The notes under the pieces were generated by a model. The model ran no database searches and was not told the origin of the DNA. It saw only the letters and a list, made by a program, of their open reading frames with translations. From positions 113,449 to 177,448 of the forward strand of contig JAFQTO010000001.1 in NCBI GenBank assembly GCA_017408985.1: DNA of 64,000 nucleotides, written 5' to 3'. Position 1 is the first letter of the stretch. Each line of letters opens with the position of its first letter. Positions 43,400 through 54,840 of this stretch are shown in pieces. Origin of the DNA: Clostridia bacterium (lineage in GTDB: Bacteria; Bacillota; Clostridia; Oscillospirales; Butyricicoccaceae). The translations under genes were made by a program, and so were the position numbers.

Positions 43400-44434
43400 A
43401 TGATCTATTTTCAGTGCGATTACACCGAGGGTGCTCACCCCCTTATAATGCAGAAGCTTATGGATACCAATCTCGAGCAGTCACCCGGCTACGGCTACGA
43501 CAAATACTGCGAGAGCGCACGTGCCAAGATTCGCGCCGCCTGCTCTCTCCCCGATGCCGACGTGTATTTTATCTCGGGCGGTACACAGACCAATCTTATT
43601 GCCATCGGGTCTATGCTTCGTCCCTACGAGTCGGTTATCAGCGCGGTCGAGGGTCATATCGCCTGCCACGAGGTAGGTGCTATTGAGGCAACCGGCCACA
43701 AGGTCACCGCCATAGTGTCCGACGACGGCAAGATCAGCGCACAGCAGGTGCGTGAGATCTGCGCAGATTTTGAGACAAGCCCCGACCACGATTTTATGGT
43801 CAAGCCCGGTATGGTCTACATCTCCTACCCCACCGAGAGCGGCACGCTGTACACCAAACGGGAGCTTATGGATCTCAGAGCGGTCTGCACCGAGTATGAC
43901 ATCCCCCTCTATATTGACGGCGCACGTCTGGGCTACGGACTGATGAGCCCCAAATCGGACATCACCCTGCCCGAGCTTGCCGCCCTTTGCGATATGTTCT
44001 ATATCGGCGGAACCAAGTGCGGCGCGTATATAGGTGAAGCTCTGGTCATAAACAATCCCAAATACAAAGCCTGCTACCGCAACTTTATCAAACAACGCGG
44101 CGGCGTTCTGGCAAAAGGCAGACTGATGGGTATTCAGTTTGACACGCTGTTCACCGATGGGCTTTACTTTGATATATGCAAAAATGCAGTTGCCCAGGCG
44201 CTGAGGATACGCAAGGCATTTGAGGATGCAGGCGTAACTATATGGGGCACATCCTACACAAATCAGCAGTTCCCTATTCTGACAAAAGCGCAGCTTGAGA
44301 AGTTTGAGGGCAAGTTTGCCTATGAGTTCTGGGGCAAGCTTGACGAGGAGCGCACGGTGGTACGCTTCTGCACCTGCTGGGCAACAAAAGACGAGAACGT
44401 GGACGCACTTATCGAGGTAATAAAGATGCTGTAA
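43400..44434 (+). CDS. threonine aldolase / beta-eliminating lyase family PLP enzyme
   Basis: The 344-aa fold-type I PLP enzyme resembles low-specificity threonine aldolases, which split L-threonine to glycine and acetaldehyde. Visible are FISGGTQTNLIAIGS near residue 55, the aromatic-stacking HIACHEVGAIE, YIDGARLGYGL near 172 and the PLP Lys in IGGTKCGAYIGEA near 200. It has its own promoter. It could also act on other beta-hydroxy amino acids. Confidence 0.88.
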   Translation: MIYFQCDYTEGAHPLIMQKLMDTNLEQSPGYGYDKYCESARAKIRAACSLPDADVYFISGGTQTNLIAIGSMLRPYESVISAVEGHIACHEVGAIEATGHKVTAIVSDDGKISAQQVREICADFETSPDHDFMVKPGMVYISYPTESGTLYTKRELMDLRAVCTEYDIPLYIDGARLGYGLMSPKSDITLPELAALCDMFYIGGTKCGAYIGEALVINNPKYKACYRNFIKQRGGVLAKGRLMGIQFDTLFTDGLYFDICKNAVAQALRIRKAFEDAGVTIWGTSYTNQQFPILTKAQLEKFEGKFAYEFWGKLDEERTVVRFCTCWATKDENVDALIEVIKML

Positions 44435-44490
44435 AGCTCATAAGCTTGTCAGATTTTGCGCGATAAAAATCGGCAAATCCTGACGGATTA
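44435..44490. other. non-coding stretch after the threonine aldolase gene
   Basis: About 55 bp with an imperfect stem CGATAAAAATCGGCAAATCCTG-like segment (44461-44482) that may act as a weak terminator. Nothing else is recognised before the repeat array. Confidence 0.3.
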
Positions 44491-44595
44491 TGAAATATTT
44501 TACCTCGACGGCAAAATGTGAAATAAAATAAATCCCCCATACGCAGCAGCGTATTTCACAGCGACAGCTATTTCATAACACGGAGCGTTATTTCA
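44491..44595. repeat. mirror-symmetric array of small hairpins with TGAAAT / ATTTCA linkers
   Basis: TGAAAT occurs at 44491-44496 and 44519-44524; its complement ATTTCA occurs at 44553-44558, 44570-44575 and 44590-44595. Small palindromes lie between the linkers, for example TACGC-AGCA-GCGTA, AGC-GAC-AGCT and TAAC-ACGGAGC-GTTA. The linker direction flips in the middle, so the whole can fold as a branched structure. It is built like the GCGATATA array at 55533-55730. Confidence 0.65.
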
Positions 44596-44597
44596 TT

Positions 44598-44667
44598 CTT
44601 CATCGATAATTAAAACAGAGGCTCCTTCGAGCCTCTGTTATAATTATGGTGCGGATAGTGGGGGTCG
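44598..44667. repeat. 70-bp direct repeat copy 1 (tRNA-Leu 3' end plus terminator)
   Basis: It matches 44752-44821 with three substitutions. On the minus strand it holds CGACCCCCACTATCCGCACCA, that is, the 3' half of the T-arm, the acceptor strand and CCA of tRNA-Leu, followed by a terminator hairpin (ACAGAGGC / GCCTCTGT). The rest of the tRNA is missing, so this copy is a remnant. Confidence 0.9.
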
Positions 44668-44746
44668 CCCGTCTGCGGACGGAGCGGTGGCGCGGAAAAA
44701 CAGTCCACCGGACTGTTTTTTTACACGCGCCCTTCGACCCCCACTA
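44656..44746. other. predicted three-way-junction element between the tRNA repeats
   Basis: Three nested or adjacent helices are visible: P1 TAGTGGGGGTCG (44656-44667) with CGACCCCCACTA (44735-44746), perfect over 12 bp; P2 CCGTC / GACGG (44669-44682); P3 GGCGCG / CGCGCC (44689-44694 with 44726-44731), capped by AAAAACAGTCC / GGACTGTTTTT (44696-44720). The apical hairpin is terminator-like on both strands. P1 uses the T-arm sequence of the tRNA remnant and an inverted copy of it. Confidence 0.7.
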
Positions 44747-44751
44747 CCTAT

Positions 44752-44821
44752 CTTCGTCGATAATTAAAACAGAGGCTCCTTCGGGCCTCTGTTTTAATTA
44801 TGGTGCGGATAGTGGGGGTCG
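44752..44821. repeat. 70-bp direct repeat copy 2 (intact tRNA-Leu 3' end plus terminator)
   Basis: It is the partner of 44598-44667 at an offset of 154 bp. Its minus strand has the functional tRNA-Leu 3' end and, at 44763-44800, the tRNA terminator AAAACAGAGGC / GCCTCTGTTTT. Confidence 0.9.
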
Positions 44822-44885
44822 AACCCACACGCCTTGCGGCACAGGAACCTAAATCCTGCACGTCTGCCAATTTCGCCATATCCGC
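44801..44885 (-). tRNA. tRNA-Leu (anticodon UAG, CCA encoded)
   Basis: On the minus strand the acceptor GCGGATA (44885-44879) pairs with TATCCGC before A-CCA (44804-44801). The anticodon stem CAGGA / TCCTG encloses TTTAGGT, giving anticodon TAG. A long variable arm (GCCGCAAGGCG-like) marks a class II tRNA, and GGTTCGACC forms the T-loop. CCA is genome-encoded. Confidence 0.97.
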
Positions 44886-45030
44886 GTATATAAGCGACAG
44901 GTGTAACCGTCGCTGTTTAATCATCCTCTTATTTTTACACGGTGAGGAACCGGGGCGGAGCATAGCGCTTGATCCGCGTATATTGCGCAAAAATTGCCCC
45001 CGGGCGACGAGGGCTTTTGCTTATGTGTGT

Positions 45031-45060
45031 ATTATACCATATGATCAGGCTTGTTGTCAA
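45031..45060 (-). promoter_or_regulatory. strong promoter reading toward tRNA-Leu
   Basis: On the minus strand a perfect TTGACA (45060-45055), 18 nt and a perfect TATAAT (45036-45031). It lies directly behind the ogg stop codon. The precursor would carry a 5' leader of about 140 nt. Confidence 0.75.
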
Positions 45061-45062
45061 TG

Positions 45063-45905
45063 TCAGCTCTGCTCTTGTGTACCTTTGCCGCTTCGGGCAT
45101 AGTAGAATATATACTGCTGTGCGATGCCTGCGTACTCACCGAACAGACTTGGGTCAAACTTGCCGCCGTAGTAGACTGCGGCTTTTTTCATCCACGTATC
45201 AACGGGGAATGCGTCAAGTTTGTGCAGACCGAACAGCAAAAAGCAGTCGGCGACCTTGGGACCGACGCCTTCAAGCTCCATGATCTTTTTGCGTGCCTCC
45301 GGGGTGGGCAGGTCGGCAAGCTCTTCAAAATAGCTGCCGCAGGCTGCCACTGTTTTTGCCGCGCTTATTATATACGGCGCTCTGTAGCCGCACCTGAGCG
45401 GCGCCAGATCCTCTGCCGTGCATTGGGCAAGCCTTTCTGCCGAGGGGAATGTATACAAAGTCTGCCCTCTCCACTCTGTCTCCTCACCGAACAGCCTGCA
45501 CAGACGGTCGATTATGGACTGTATGCGCGGGATATTGTTGCATTGGGAGATTATAAACGAGCAGAGGGCTTCCCACGGCTCCTGTCTGAGTATGCGCAGT
45601 CCCCTGCCGAACTCAACGGCCGCAGATGTGAAGCCGTCTTTCGGCAGAGCCTGAGCAATAGCGGCGTAATCGGTGTCAAGGTCAAAAAAATCTTTCCATA
45701 CCGTATCGAACTCCGATTGCGAACAGTGCAGACTGACGCCGTCTGAACTGTTCTCCATATATATGGGTCTGCCGTAGGCAACACCCAGATAGCCTCCCTC
45801 AAAAGGCAAAAATCTGAAGCACTGACCGCAGTCGCAGATATGCCGTATATCAAAGTCTATGCCGCTTATCTCTATTCTATTATCAAATGTGTTTATTTTG
45901 TACAA
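45063..45905 (-). CDS. ogg: 8-oxoguanine DNA glycosylase/AP lyase
   Basis: The 280-aa protein has an N-terminal OGG domain (HICDCGQCFRF, the conserved CGQxFR word) and a HhH-GPD core with LEGVGPKVADCFLLFG near residue 216 (catalytic Lys in GPKVAD) and FPVDTWMKKA near 240 (catalytic Asp). It removes 8-oxoguanine from DNA. The likely start is TTG with AGGTG 8 nt upstream; no ATG or GTG is better placed. Confidence 0.92.
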   Translation of the reverse strand: MYKINTFDNRIEISGIDFDIRHICDCGQCFRFLPFEGGYLGVAYGRPIYMENSSDGVSLHCSQSEFDTVWKDFFDLDTDYAAIAQALPKDGFTSAAVEFGRGLRILRQEPWEALCSFIISQCNNIPRIQSIIDRLCRLFGEETEWRGQTLYTFPSAERLAQCTAEDLAPLRCGYRAPYIISAAKTVAACGSYFEELADLPTPEARKKIMELEGVGPKVADCFLLFGLHKLDAFPVDTWMKKAAVYYGGKFDPSLFGEYAGIAQQYIFYYARSGKGTQEQS

Positions 45906-45968
45906 GTTTCTGCACCTGCCTTTAAGTATATTTTACTGCAAACGGGGCGGGATTTCAACTTGTTCGTC

Positions 45969-47522
<1,554 letters not shown>

Positions 47523-47535
47523 TAAGTTCATATAC

Positions 47536-47570
47536 AAAAACTGCCACCCAAACTTGGGTGGCAGTTTTTT
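47536..47570 (+). terminator. guaB terminator
   Basis: The stem AAAAACTGCCACCC / GGGTGGCAGTTTTT with a short AAACTT loop ends in six T residues. Confidence 0.92.
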
Positions 47571-47586
47571 GTTGATTATGAGTTTT

Positions 47587-48441
47587 TCATTTTTTGGTGC
47601 GGACATATTTGATGGCTGACAGAGCGGCTTTTGCGCCTTCGGACACAGCCGACGCCACCTGCAGGGTGCCGCCGATACAGTCACCTGCGGCAAAGCATCC
47701 GGGAAGATTGGTCACGCCGTTATCGTCAACGGTAATAAAACCGCCTGAGCTCATCACTCCCAGCTTGTTCGCCAGCTCGGATGCTCCCGCAAAGCCCTCG
47801 GCAACGAACAGACCGTCAAGCTCAAGGCTGCTGCCGCTCTCAAAATGCACCGCTCCAAGGCTATCCTCCCCCGACAGATGGGAGATCCTATCCCCAATCA
47901 CCTCAAAGTCCTCGATGCCCTCTGACGGCTTACCGTTTGTCAGCACGGTGACCGAAGCGGCAACGTTTTTGAGGAATTCCGCCTCGTGCAGAGCGTAGTT
48001 GCCATTGCCCAGAACGGCGACGTTTTTGCCCCTGAAAAAGAACGCGTCGCACACGGCACAGTAGCTGACGCCTCTGCCCTCGTATTTTTCTATATCTCTG
48101 ATGTCGGGCTTTTTGCGTGCGTTGCCCATAGCAAACACCAGAGTCTTGCCCTCAAAGGAGCCTGCGGTGGTGTGGACGGTATAGCCGCCCGTATACTCAA
48201 CGCCCGTTATCTCGGCAGTTTTTACCTCTGCGCCCAGCGCTTGTGCCTGCTCGACACCCCGTTGCCACAGCTCTGTGCCGCCGGGGCTGTCTGTCACACC
48301 AAAATAGTTGTCTATCTTCTCGGCTTTTTGCAGAGCGCCGCCGTCTTTGCCCACAGCGAGCACGCGAAGGTTGGCACGTGCGCCGTATATTGCCGCAGAC
48401 AGTCCCGCAGGGCCTGTCCCGATTATCAGAATATCGTACAT
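47587..48441 (-). CDS. thioredoxin-reductase-like FAD/NAD(P)H disulfide oxidoreductase
   Basis: The 284-aa flavoprotein has the FAD motif ILIIGTGPAGLSAAIYGA, the redox pair CAVC in GVSYCAVCDAFFF near residue 131, the pyridine-nucleotide motif VAVLGNGNYALHEAEFL and the C-terminal LPGCFAAGDCIGG. It is about 25-30 residues shorter than standard TrxB, and the nucleotide motif is GNGNYA rather than GGGxSA, so it may be one of the ferredoxin-linked or ungrouped TrxR-like enzymes common in Clostridia. It starts 2 nt after the ligA stop with AAGGAG inside ligA. Confidence 0.88.
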   Translation of the reverse strand: MYDILIIGTGPAGLSAAIYGARANLRVLAVGKDGGALQKAEKIDNYFGVTDSPGGTELWQRGVEQAQALGAEVKTAEITGVEYTGGYTVHTTAGSFEGKTLVFAMGNARKKPDIRDIEKYEGRGVSYCAVCDAFFFRGKNVAVLGNGNYALHEAEFLKNVAASVTVLTNGKPSEGIEDFEVIGDRISHLSGEDSLGAVHFESGSSLELDGLFVAEGFAGASELANKLGVMSSGGFITVDDNGVTNLPGCFAAGDCIGGTLQVASAVSEGAKAALSAIKYVRTKK

Positions 48442-48443
48442 AT

Positions 48444-50450
<2,007 letters not shown>

Positions 50451-50482
50451 CTATTCTATCAAACAATCGCAAAAAAGTCCAA

Positions 50483-51025
50483 TTATTTCAGCAGGTATGC
50501 GTCAATTGCCGCGCCGAAGATGATCGCCGCCGCACAGCAGAGCAAGAGCAGAAAAAGGTTCTTGCCGTCCTCTTCCTCAAACCTGCCGTTACGGCGCTTT
50601 TGTGACGTTTCGACAGCCTGCATTGACATTATTATAACTGAAACAACCGATAATATGCCGCAGACAGAGCCTGCCGCCGCAAAGCTGAAATATCCGCTGA
50701 TGCCGTTGCTGATAACGCCTGCCGTAAGAGGTGCGGAAAACGCAAACCCTCTGCAGAATGCGGCGCACAGTCCCACGAAAGCTCCGTAGGCAAAATACGA
50801 CGACAAAAAGGACGCAAAAACGGGAATAAATCCCACAACCGCCAGCTGCCTGAAAAGCTGTGTACCGTCCAGCTCGGACAGCATAAAAAATCCGTCTCCC
50901 GAAAAATACACCGTATATATGCTCCCCGCCGCCGCACCCAGCACCATTACCGCAGTTATCACTATAAGTCTGGGTATATTGATATTCTCGTCCTTTGATT
51001 TGGCTATGCCTGTCCAGTTATTCAC
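50483..51025 (-). CDS. multi-pass membrane protein of unknown function
   Basis: The 180-aa protein has about five hydrophobic segments, including LIVITAVMVLGAAAGSIYTV near residue 20, FIPVFASFLSSYFAYGAFVG near 65 and the last LLLLCCAAAIIFGAAI near 160. The overall pattern is loosely like SpoIIM-type proteins, but the family is not certain. Translation probably starts at GTG (VNNWTG) because GGGGTGA lies 7 nt upstream; an upstream TTG has no such signal. Confidence 0.6.
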   Translation of the reverse strand: MNNWTGIAKSKDENINIPRLIVITAVMVLGAAAGSIYTVYFSGDGFFMLSELDGTQLFRQLAVVGFIPVFASFLSSYFAYGAFVGLCAAFCRGFAFSAPLTAGVISNGISGYFSFAAAGSVCGILSVVSVIIMSMQAVETSQKRRNGRFEEEDGKNLFLLLLCCAAAIIFGAAIDAYLLK

Positions 51026-51065
51026 AAAAATCACCCCTACAACTTTATGCAGGGGCAAAATAATA

Positions 51066-51093
51066 TATTCCCCGAAGTATTCTTCGGGGAATC
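51066..51093 (-). terminator. hairpin after the coat-associated gene
   Basis: ATTCCCCGAAG pairs with CTTCGGGGAAT; on the minus strand ATATATTATTTT follows, so it is a moderate terminator. Confidence 0.6.
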
Positions 51094-51102
51094 GTCACGG
51101 TA

Positions 51103-51915
51103 TTATCTGCAACGTGTGTTATTGACCGTTTTGACAAAATCGGTGACTTTGGGCGGGAAAAACTCGTCAACCGGGAATCTGAAGCGCTGGAACATATCGC
51201 AGGGGTCCTCGCTGTCGCAGGAGCTTTCTTTGCTGGGCATACAGATATCGTATGCGGGCATAAGCAGCTGTATCTCACGCTCAAGCTTGATGATGCTGAA
51301 CTGACCCAGGCTGACGTACAGTTTCTTGCTCTCGTCTGACACTACTATCTGATCCTCAAAGCAGGAGCAGATAGCCTCGGGAATATCGTTGAGCAGGGTC
51401 TCTCCGCAGGAGCAGCCCTCCACTATCTTGGCACCCAGAACCACGGGATCCACCACCTCTACCACCGCAATAGGCAAGTTGGTGCGCTCAAGCCCCTGAA
51501 TATCAATAGCGCCGGGTACGTAGTTGGATGTAAAGATGTGTGCGCTGCCCTCACTGCCGAACAGCACGGTACGCTTGTCAAAGGTGGCAAGACCGCAAAT
51601 GCGTCTGGGTCTGCCCACTCCGCTGTACGCATCGGCTGTTACGCGGTAGTAGTATTTTATGTCTACGGTGTAGAAGCCGCGGTTGAAGCTGATGGGTTCT
51701 ACGTCAAGACTTGCCCACAAAAGCTCTGCCGACACGGGCTTGACGCTTATGGCGCCCTCCAGCACCTGCTGGGAAGAGCAGGTCAGATATACCCTGATAT
51801 CCTGCAGACAGTCTTTGTCTCTGCAGCTGTCATAAACCTTTTTTGTATGAATACAAACAGCCTCTCTCGGTGCCGGATTTCCGCAAATAGGCCCCGGTGT
51901 AACCTTATCAGGCAT
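51103..51915 (-). CDS. conserved Cys-containing protein, probably spore-coat associated
   Basis: The 270-aa soluble-looking protein has ten or more Cys and the N-terminal pattern REAVCIHTKKVYDSCRDKDC, which I recognise as common in proteins of spore-forming Clostridia without an assigned role. It is mostly beta-strand (FYTVDIKYYYRV, GAKIVEGCSCGE) and lacks a signal peptide, as expected for a mother-cell coat or exosporium protein. The coat role is inference. GGGGAGGT precedes ATG, in a hairpin leader like that of the Cys-rich gene at 24870-25082. Confidence 0.6.
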   Translation of the reverse strand: MPDKVTPGPICGNPAPREAVCIHTKKVYDSCRDKDCLQDIRVYLTCSSQQVLEGAISVKPVSAELLWASLDVEPISFNRGFYTVDIKYYYRVTADAYSGVGRPRRICGLATFDKRTVLFGSEGSAHIFTSNYVPGAIDIQGLERTNLPIAVVEVVDPVVLGAKIVEGCSCGETLLNDIPEAICSCFEDQIVVSDESKKLYVSLGQFSIIKLEREIQLLMPAYDICMPSKESSCDSEDPCDMFQRFRFPVDEFFPPKVTDFVKTVNNTRCR

Positions 51916-51922
51916 TTTATTA

Positions 51923-51971
51923 CCTCCCCAATAGATTTGAAGTTTATAACTTCAGTACCATTCTATTCGGG
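51923..51971 (-). promoter_or_regulatory. leader hairpin of the coat-associated gene
   Basis: CCCAATAGA (51927-51935) pairs with TCTATTCGGG (51962-51971, one bulge); inside it TGAAGTT / AACTTCA forms a second hairpin (51938-51954). On the mRNA the outer 3' arm leads straight into GGGGAGGTAA, the ribosome binding site. The words AATAGAATG, AAATCTATT and GGAGGTAA are shared with the leader at 25095-25133. Confidence 0.6.
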
Positions 51972-52081
51972 CACTGCGTACATTGTCACCCCATTTTAAG
52001 CTATATCCGATATAGCTGATATCTATGACCAAAAATCGTTAATCGGTATATCCTGCACAAGCCGGCAGGCGACTTTTTCAA

Positions 52082-52109
52082 TTGATTTTTCCGGATGCGG
52101 TGATATAAT
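52082..52109 (+). promoter_or_regulatory. promoter of the MFS transporter gene
   Basis: TTGATT, 16 nt and a perfect TATAAT, 40 bp before the start codon. Confidence 0.6.
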
Positions 52110-52148
52110 GGGTATTGTTCATAATAACTCTCACGGAGGATACTCAAA

Positions 52149-53423
52149 ATGAAAACCCGCAAGCTTGACTACAGATGGGTGGTCGCCGCCGTATGTTTTC
52201 TGATAATATTTACTGCGCTGGGCTTCTGCTCAAGCACCAAATCGCTTTTTCTCAAGCCGGTCACCGACAAGCTTGAGATAAGCCGCAGTCTGTTCTCCAT
52301 CACCGACAGCATCCGTCACGTTACCAACGCCGTACTCAGTCTGTTTTTTGGCAGTCTGGTGATGAAGTTCGGCACCAAGAAGCTTGCATGTACAGGTCTT
52401 TTGTGTCTGTGCACAGCTATGACCATATACTCGTTTGCATCTTCCATCGGTGTGTTCTATGTCGGCGGGTTTTTTCTGGGCGTAGGTATGTCCTGGACGG
52501 GCACCAGCCTCATAGGCTACGTTATCGGCAAGTGGTTCAAGGAAAACCGCGGAACGGTCATGGGTGTCATCCTTGCCGCCAACGGATTGGGCGGTGCCGT
52601 ATCGGCACAGATAGTCTCCCCCATCATCCATTCGGGAGCAGACGGATTCCGCAGTGCATACAGAACCATTGCTCTTTGCGTATTTATCGTATTCGTCGTT
52701 GCACTCATACTGTTCAAAGATCAGCCCAAGGACTACGCAGGCACAAACGAAAAACCCTCCGGCAGAAAAAAGCAGCCAAAGCGCGCGCAGGTATGGACGG
52801 GCGTTGACTTCAGCGACGTCAGGACAAAGCCTTATTTCTGGCTCTTGCTGGTCTGCATCTTTGTAGGCGGTGCGGCGACCAACACCATCAGCTCGGTATC
52901 CTCGGCACACTTCGGTGACGTGGGTCTGGACACGGCGTTTATTGCAACCGCTCTGTCCCTGCACTCGCTGGCGCTGACCGTGTCCAAGATAGCCGCCGGC
53001 TTCTGCTACGACAAGATAGGTCTCCGTTTTACCTCACTTACCATATACCTCATAGGCGTGGTGTCTATGTTTATGCTGGCATTTGTGGGCCCTACAAGTT
53101 TTGGACTGGCAAGCGCGTTCCAGATTCTGATATCCTTTGCCCTGCCCATCAACACCATTATGCTGCCTCTGTACGCCGCAGATATGTTCGGTGAAAAATC
53201 CTACGTCAAGATAATGGGTATGTTCGTTGCCGTATGCACCGCAGGCTACGCTGTGGGCACACCCTTTACCAATCTGATATTCGACCTGACGGGCACCTAC
53301 CGCAACGTATCCATAGTATACGGCGTTCTTATGCTTATTATCGCCACGGTATTCCAGATGATCCTGACCAAGACAAATCGGATAAAAGCCGAGATCATCG
53401 CCCGTGAGCAGGCAGAAAACTGA
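52149..53423 (+). CDS. MFS transporter, OFA (oxalate/formate antiporter-like) family
   Basis: The 424-aa protein has 12 predicted membrane helices with a cytoplasmic loop near residue 205 (KPSGRKKQPKRAQ). GVGMSWTGTSLIGYVIGKWF and RGTVMGVILAANGLGGAVSA in the first half and SLHSLALTVSKIAAGFCYDKIG in the second are typical of OFA-type carriers of monocarboxylates or dicarboxylates. The substrate is not deducible. ATG follows GGAGGATACTCAAA. Confidence 0.88.
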   Translation: MKTRKLDYRWVVAAVCFLIIFTALGFCSSTKSLFLKPVTDKLEISRSLFSITDSIRHVTNAVLSLFFGSLVMKFGTKKLACTGLLCLCTAMTIYSFASSIGVFYVGGFFLGVGMSWTGTSLIGYVIGKWFKENRGTVMGVILAANGLGGAVSAQIVSPIIHSGADGFRSAYRTIALCVFIVFVVALILFKDQPKDYAGTNEKPSGRKKQPKRAQVWTGVDFSDVRTKPYFWLLLVCIFVGGAATNTISSVSSAHFGDVGLDTAFIATALSLHSLALTVSKIAAGFCYDKIGLRFTSLTIYLIGVVSMFMLAFVGPTSFGLASAFQILISFALPINTIMLPLYAADMFGEKSYVKIMGMFVAVCTAGYAVGTPFTNLIFDLTGTYRNVSIVYGVLMLIIATVFQMILTKTNRIKAEIIAREQAEN

Positions 53424-53440
53424 ATAGCTGTCATCAATAT

Positions 53441-53479
53441 CAAAATATCAGCAAGGCGTCAGCCCTGCTGATATTTTTT
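53441..53479. terminator. bidirectional terminator between convergent genes
   Basis: AAAATATCAGCA and TGCTGATATTTT pair with GGC / GCC inside; T runs lie on both strands. It overlaps the last codons of the XRE gene. Confidence 0.85.
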
Positions 53480-54664
53480 GTATAATGCCGCTGTAACGTA
53501 AAACAGCAAATATATCAAAACCGAAAGTCCAAATGCAATGAATATATATCTGACGTCCCAATAGTGGGTCGGCTGATACCGGATATATACCTCACCCGAA
53601 CCGTCTATAGCCTGATGCCCAACGTGTATCCACGATACGTAATGGGCGCGACCCAGAATGAGCATAGGCAGCTTCATCAGAAAATTGCGCGATCCGCAGA
53701 ATATGACGGCAGGTCTGTGTTCTTTGTTTTTTGACGCAAACACCACCACGCACAGAATGCTCAGCGGATAGCAGACTATGGCCAATAACACGTCAAGATC
53801 AAACAGCGTAAACCCGCCGCCGCGCTTTTGCCAATAGGGTGACAGCAGGATAAGCGCGCTCATAAGCAAAAGCAGACCCATCTGTATTGCCGTCATCCTT
53901 GACAGGGCGCTGTGCTCGTTTTCGGGTGTTTCCACGTCGAAAATATGCTTTGAGTAAAAGGGTTTGCCTTTAAGCCACACAAGAGCAAGCAAAACGGATG
54001 CAGGCAGAACATATCCCGTAATATAGCTGCGGAATGTTACCACGCTGTTTATATAGTCCGATTTGAGCAGCACCTGTCCTAAAGAAAGGATAACTGCCGC
54101 AGCCGCTGCGAAAAACGCCGCAAACGACCAGTTTGCCAAAGTGCGGTCAAACTCCGCGCACAAATCCTCGGGGGCGCGGTCAAAAAGCTCATTGTCATTC
54201 TTGATGCATTTTGCCCGGCTTACGGCAAACGCGGCTATCACCGACGCCGCAGTTTCAAGATTAAGCATCACAGCAAACCCTATCACCGGCCGATAGAACC
54301 CGTAGGCAATGCCGAACATTGAGACAAGTCCCGCAAGGCCCACCGAAACCGACACCATAATTAGACTTTTGAAAGAGGACAGCACCCGTCTGACGAGGTT
54401 TTTGAGCTGTTTGACGGTTTTCGTGTTCATTTTGCCGCTTGAACATTCGGCATCTATGCGCTCTCCCCGAAGCAGCTCGTCACAGCTTACGCCGAACATC
54501 TCGGCTATCGCTGGGATCAGCGACAAATCGGGGGCGCACTCGTCGCGCTCCCATCGGCTGACTGCTTTGTTGGATACGTTTAATCTATCGGCTACCTCCT
54601 GCTGGGTCATACCGTTGACCTTGCGGAGCGCGGCTATAAATTGTCCGATGGAGTTTTTTGTCAT
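53459..54664 (-). CDS. XRE-family HTH regulator with C-terminal membrane domain
   Basis: The 401-aa protein has an XRE helix-turn-helix (residues 7-62; NGMTQQEVADRLNVSNKAVSRWE) joined to about eight membrane helices (from residue 95 to the end; for example LIMVSVSVGLAGLVSMFGIA). This HTH-membrane architecture is widespread in Firmicutes. The signal sensed is unknown. ATG lies 11 nt after AGGAGG. Confidence 0.88.
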   Translation of the reverse strand: MTKNSIGQFIAALRKVNGMTQQEVADRLNVSNKAVSRWERDECAPDLSLIPAIAEMFGVSCDELLRGERIDAECSSGKMNTKTVKQLKNLVRRVLSSFKSLIMVSVSVGLAGLVSMFGIAYGFYRPVIGFAVMLNLETAASVIAAFAVSRAKCIKNDNELFDRAPEDLCAEFDRTLANWSFAAFFAAAAAVILSLGQVLLKSDYINSVVTFRSYITGYVLPASVLLALVWLKGKPFYSKHIFDVETPENEHSALSRMTAIQMGLLLLMSALILLSPYWQKRGGGFTLFDLDVLLAIVCYPLSILCVVVFASKNKEHRPAVIFCGSRNFLMKLPMLILGRAHYVSWIHVGHQAIDGSGEVYIRYQPTHYWDVRYIFIAFGLSVLIYLLFYVTAALYKKYQQG

Positions 54665-54793
54665 TTTTTAACCTCCTTGCAGATGTTTGCATAATTATTC
54701 TACAAAATCGGAACCGAAATTAATACCCCTCAAACCGAAAATCTCTCCCGAAAAGTGAGAAAACACGGTTTTTGAGGTTATTGTTTCGGACTT

Positions 54794-54823
54794 GCAATAT
54801 ATTGAGGGCTTTTTCATACCTAT
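54794..54823 (+). promoter_or_regulatory. possible sigma-E-like promoter of sigK
   Basis: GCAATAT (54794-54800), 14 nt and CATACCTAT (54815-54823) resemble the mother-cell sigma-E/sigma-K pattern (ATA-type -35, CATAnnnT -10). It lies 18 bp before the sigK start. No sigma-A promoter is apparent. Confidence 0.45.
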
Positions 54824-54840
54824 CACTATGGAGGTATGGT

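Noticed and set aside
44646..45102. Small ORFs across the tRNA-Leu region
   Set aside because: They translate the tRNA, its remnant and the hairpin element; the sequence is explained by RNA structure and repeats.
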